From: Synechococcales cyanobacterium 340R_concoct_173_sub | GTDB taxonomy: Bacteria > Cyanobacteriota > Cyanobacteriia > Leptolyngbyales > Leptolyngbyaceae | Assembly (NCBI GenBank): GCA_025354065.1 | Contig: JANXNM010000381.1 | Span: 1 to 8,414, forward strand | DNA length: 8,414 nt | Direction of reading: 5' to 3' | The notes under the pieces: model-generated | What the model was told of the DNA's origin: nothing | Databases searched by the model: none | Seen by the model: only the letters and a program-made list of their open reading frames with translations | Made by a program: the position numbers and the translations under genes | Part shown: in pieces, positions 6,506 through 8,414 of the stretch | How the letters are laid out: the number at the start of each line of letters is the position of its first letter | Numbering within the stretch: position 1 is the first letter of the stretch

Positions 6506-7438
6506 ATGCCGACTGCAACAATCATCTTCCCAACACTGGTGGGCCAACCCAGCGCCGTCGAACTTCTCAGCCAAGCGATCGCCCAAAATCGCGTGGCACC
6601 CGCTTACCTATTTGCAGGCGCACATGGCGTTGGCAAACGATTGGCTGCAAAGGCATTTCTGCGGGAACTACTCGGAGACACGGGAAATCGTGCGCAGCGG
6701 GGAAACCATCCCGACTTACTTTGGATCGAGCCAACTTACCTACACCAAGGCAAACGGTATAGTCCCGCCGAAGCCGAAGCCGCCGGAGTTAAGCGCAAGT
6801 CTGCCCCGATCGTTCGTCTTGACCAAATCCGGGAAATATCAGTATTTCTCAGCCGCCCACCGTTGGAAGCCGATCGGGCAGTCGTCGTGATTGATAGCGC
6901 CGAAACGATGCCCGAATCTGCGGCTAATGCATTATTAAAAACATTAGAAGAACCTGGTCGCGCCACAATTATTTTGCTTGCGCCCAGCGTCGAGTCGTTG
7001 TTGCCAACCTTAGTGTCTAGATCTCAGCGGATTCCTTTTTATCGGTTGTCTCATACTGATTTTTGTGATGTAGTTCAACGATCGGAGTATCCTCAACTTT
7101 TAGAACAACAACAAATCATAGATCTCGCCCAAGGTAGTCCCGGCGATGCAATTGAGCAATGGCAACGATTGCAAGACATTCCCCCCGAATTGCTCAGCCA
7201 AGCCATCCAGCGACCTACTACCATTCCCGATGCGCTCCGCCTCGCTAAACAAATCACAAAAACATTAGATGCCGAATCTCAAGTGTGGCTTTTAGATTAT
7301 TTGCAACAGGTTTACTGGCGATCGGGCACGGCCAGCATTTCAGTATTAGAACAACTAGAAAAATCCAAAGAATATCTACGCGCCTATGTTCAACCTCAAC
7401 TTGTGTGGGAAGTTACTTTAATGACTGGATTAAACTAA
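6506..7438 (+). CDS. holB: DNA polymerase III delta-prime subunit (clamp loader)
   Basis: Delta-prime is part of the clamp loader that places the sliding clamp on primed DNA. The 310-residue product begins FPTLVGQPSAVELLSQAIAQ and APAYLFAG, then has P-loop GAHGVGKR (residues 38-45), NHPDLLWIEP (67-76), the cyanobacteria-like YLHQGKRYSP insert, VRLDQIREIS (103-112), a degenerate Walker B VVVIDSAETM (126-135) in place of DExx, and NALLKTLEEP followed by SRSQRI (171-176) at the arginine-finger (SRC-type) motif. No Cys-rich zinc module is present. The Walker B loss suggests poor or no ATP hydrolysis, as expected for delta-prime rather than tau/gamma. The frame extends to a TTG at 6467, but ATG 6506 gives the usual length; neither has a Shine-Dalgarno. 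The DnaX-type alternative is unlikely given length and missing C-terminal domains. Confidence 0.92.
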   Translation: MPTATIIFPTLVGQPSAVELLSQAIAQNRVAPAYLFAGAHGVGKRLAAKAFLRELLGDTGNRAQRGNHPDLLWIEPTYLHQGKRYSPAEAEAAGVKRKSAPIVRLDQIREISVFLSRPPLEADRAVVVIDSAETMPESAANALLKTLEEPGRATIILLAPSVESLLPTLVSRSQRIPFYRLSHTDFCDVVQRSEYPQLLEQQQIIDLAQGSPGDAIEQWQRLQDIPPELLSQAIQRPTTIPDALRLAKQITKTLDAESQVWLLDYLQQVYWRSGTASISVLEQLEKSKEYLRAYVQPQLVWEVTLMTGLN

Positions 7439-7480
7439 TTTAGAACTAATTTAAACAAGTTTAGAACTAATTTAAACAAG
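7439..7480. repeat. Tandem 21-bp duplication between the holB and deacetylase ends
   Basis: Two perfect 21-base copies (7439-7459 and 7460-7480), each containing AGAACTAATTTAAACAAG, fill the 28-base gap between the convergent stop codons and continue into the last codons of the deacetylase gene. The deacetylase stop (TAG, 7469-7467) sits in the right copy. A short further match (TAAACTAATT) is visible just before, within the holB end. There is no GC-rich stem, so this is not an obvious terminator. Confidence 0.85.
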
Positions 7481-8381
7481 TTTCGATCGTCCTTGCCACC
7501 GCCATTGCCAATCCATTTAAATCATAGCCGCCTTCCAATCCAAACAAAATTCGAGGCGTAATCTCTAAACACCATTTTGTAAATCGACCATAATCATCGG
7601 CACTCAATCGCATACGGGCCAAGGGATCGACCGCCATCGCATCATATCCAGCACTAATAATTAATAATTCTGGATTGCCCGATCGTAACCAAGGCAAAAC
7701 CTGTGATTCAAATGCTGCATTATAGACATCTGAACCACTTCCCGGTTCTAATGGCACATTCAAAATATTACCAAATTCACCAGTCTCACTCGCCGCACCT
7801 GTCATTGGATAAGCTGGGAATTGATGGAGTGAACAATAGCGAATTTTGGAATGCTTTTCAACGATCGCCTGCGTCCCATTCCCATGATGCACATCCCAAT
7901 CTAAAATCGACACTCTCGACAAGCCCAAATAATCAACCGCATAAATGGCTGCGATCGCCGCATTAGCAAACAAACAAAATCCCATTCCTTCATCCGGCAA
8001 TGCATGATGACCGGGCGGGCGGGCCAATACAAAAGCAGAACGATTTTTCGTCATAACCTCATTAACGCCATCTACCCAAGCATTCAAAGCCAAACGCGCC
8101 ACATCGTCACTAGCGGCACTGAGGGGCGTTGATTCAAAGGAACTAATTCCAGAAGCTGCAAACTCTGTCACTCGCGCAATATGCTGGGCGGTATGCGCTA
8201 ATAGCAACAAATCATTTACAGGACGGACTTCGATCGGAGTCGGTAGCAGCCATTCTAATTGATTTGCAAAGGTCGATCGTTCTAATGCGGTCTTAATTAC
8301 GGTTAGGCGTGCGGCACGTTCGGGATGACCATCGCCCGTGTCATGGTCTAGAAACCGATCGCTATAAAAAATAGGGAACAT
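7467..8381 (-). CDS. Class II histone-deacetylase-like zinc amidohydrolase (acetoin-utilisation family)
   Basis: This family removes acetyl groups from acetyl-lysine or acetyl-polyamine substrates through a Zn-water mechanism; bacterial substrates are mostly unknown. The 304-residue product is full length, with GHPERAARL (residues 18-26), the catalytic His pair in RPPGHHA (H125, H126), GFCLFANAAIAA (135-146), zinc ligands in DWDVHHGNG (D163, H165), SLHQFPAYPMTG (184-195), the third zinc ligand in SAGYDAMAVDPL (D247), and the transition-state Tyr in LEGGYDL (Y286). All key residues are present. Small departures are FAN where FNN is usual and YPMTG where YPGTG is usual. The frame opens at 8399, but ATG 8381 has AGGA five bases upstream and gives the natural start MFPIFYSDRF. 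It is convergent with holB; its stop lies in a tandem duplication. Confidence 0.94.
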   Translation of the reverse strand: MFPIFYSDRFLDHDTGDGHPERAARLTVIKTALERSTFANQLEWLLPTPIEVRPVNDLLLLAHTAQHIARVTEFAASGISSFESTPLSAASDDVARLALNAWVDGVNEVMTKNRSAFVLARPPGHHALPDEGMGFCLFANAAIAAIYAVDYLGLSRVSILDWDVHHGNGTQAIVEKHSKIRYCSLHQFPAYPMTGAASETGEFGNILNVPLEPGSGSDVYNAAFESQVLPWLRSGNPELLIISAGYDAMAVDPLARMRLSADDYGRFTKWCLEITPRILFGLEGGYDLNGLAMAVARTIETCLN

Positions 8382-8386
8382 CTTAT

Positions 8387-8390
8387 TCCT
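8387..8390 (-). promoter_or_regulatory. Ribosome binding site of the deacetylase gene
   Basis: AGGA on the minus strand, five bases before ATG 8381, decides this start over the in-frame GTG at 8399, which would place the AGGA inside the coding sequence. Confidence 0.6.
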
Positions 8391-8414
8391 GCTACTCACA
8401 GAATGCGGGACTAT

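Noticed and set aside
1638..7958. Repeated GCGATCGC palindromes as local regulatory sites
   Set aside because: These are HIP1 elements, spread genome-wide in many cyanobacteria and here mostly inside coding sequence.
1..8414. A new multi-gene defence system across the window
   Set aside because: The NB-ARC and rpn genes are about 3.5 kb apart, separated by recN and the TPR gene, in different base composition, and show no shared operon or regulation.

Overview
The window looks like chromosomal DNA from a cyanobacterium. The palindrome CGATCG is scattered through almost every gene, and the full HIP1 octamer GCGATCGC occurs at least five times (1638, 3507, 4038, 6575, 7951), which is typical of cyanobacteria. 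The RecN, the DNA polymerase III delta-prime and the TPR protein also read like cyanobacterial versions. Genus cannot be fixed from the sequence alone.

Layout, left to right. (1) 1-964, minus: a STAND/NLR-type protein. A 154-residue helical N-terminal ORF is followed, in the same frame and after a single TGA, by a typical NB-ARC ATPase that runs off the left edge. (2) 1105-1275, plus: a 56-residue protein resembling short antitoxin-like cyanobacterial proteins, with its tail running into the end of recN. (3) 1235-3079, minus: complete recN. (4) 3135-4520, plus, divergent from recN: nine TPR units followed by the first part of a glycosyltransferase-like domain that stops abruptly. (5) 4507-5544, minus: an AT-rich Rpn/PD-(D/E)XK nuclease gene with a 12-bp in-frame repeat array and a DUF4351-like tail. 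It overlaps the end of the TPR gene and supplies its stop codon. (6) A perfect 14-bp inverted repeat at 5603-5643. (7) 5666-6313, minus: NfsB-like FMN nitroreductase. (8) 6506-7438, plus: holB. (9) A tandem 21-bp duplication at 7439-7480. (10) 7467-8381, minus: a class II histone-deacetylase-like amidohydrolase with all zinc and catalytic residues.

Most of the window is housekeeping: recombinational repair (recN), replication clamp loading (holB), a flavin reductase and a deacetylase. They do not form one pathway or operon; strands alternate and most neighbours are divergent or convergent. The accessory parts are the left-edge NB-ARC gene, possibly broken, and the rpn gene, which seems to have arrived by transfer and cut the 3' end off the TPR gene. 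I do not see a convincing undescribed multi-gene system. The best leads are the interrupted NB-ARC gene, the TPR/rpn junction and the rpn repeat array.
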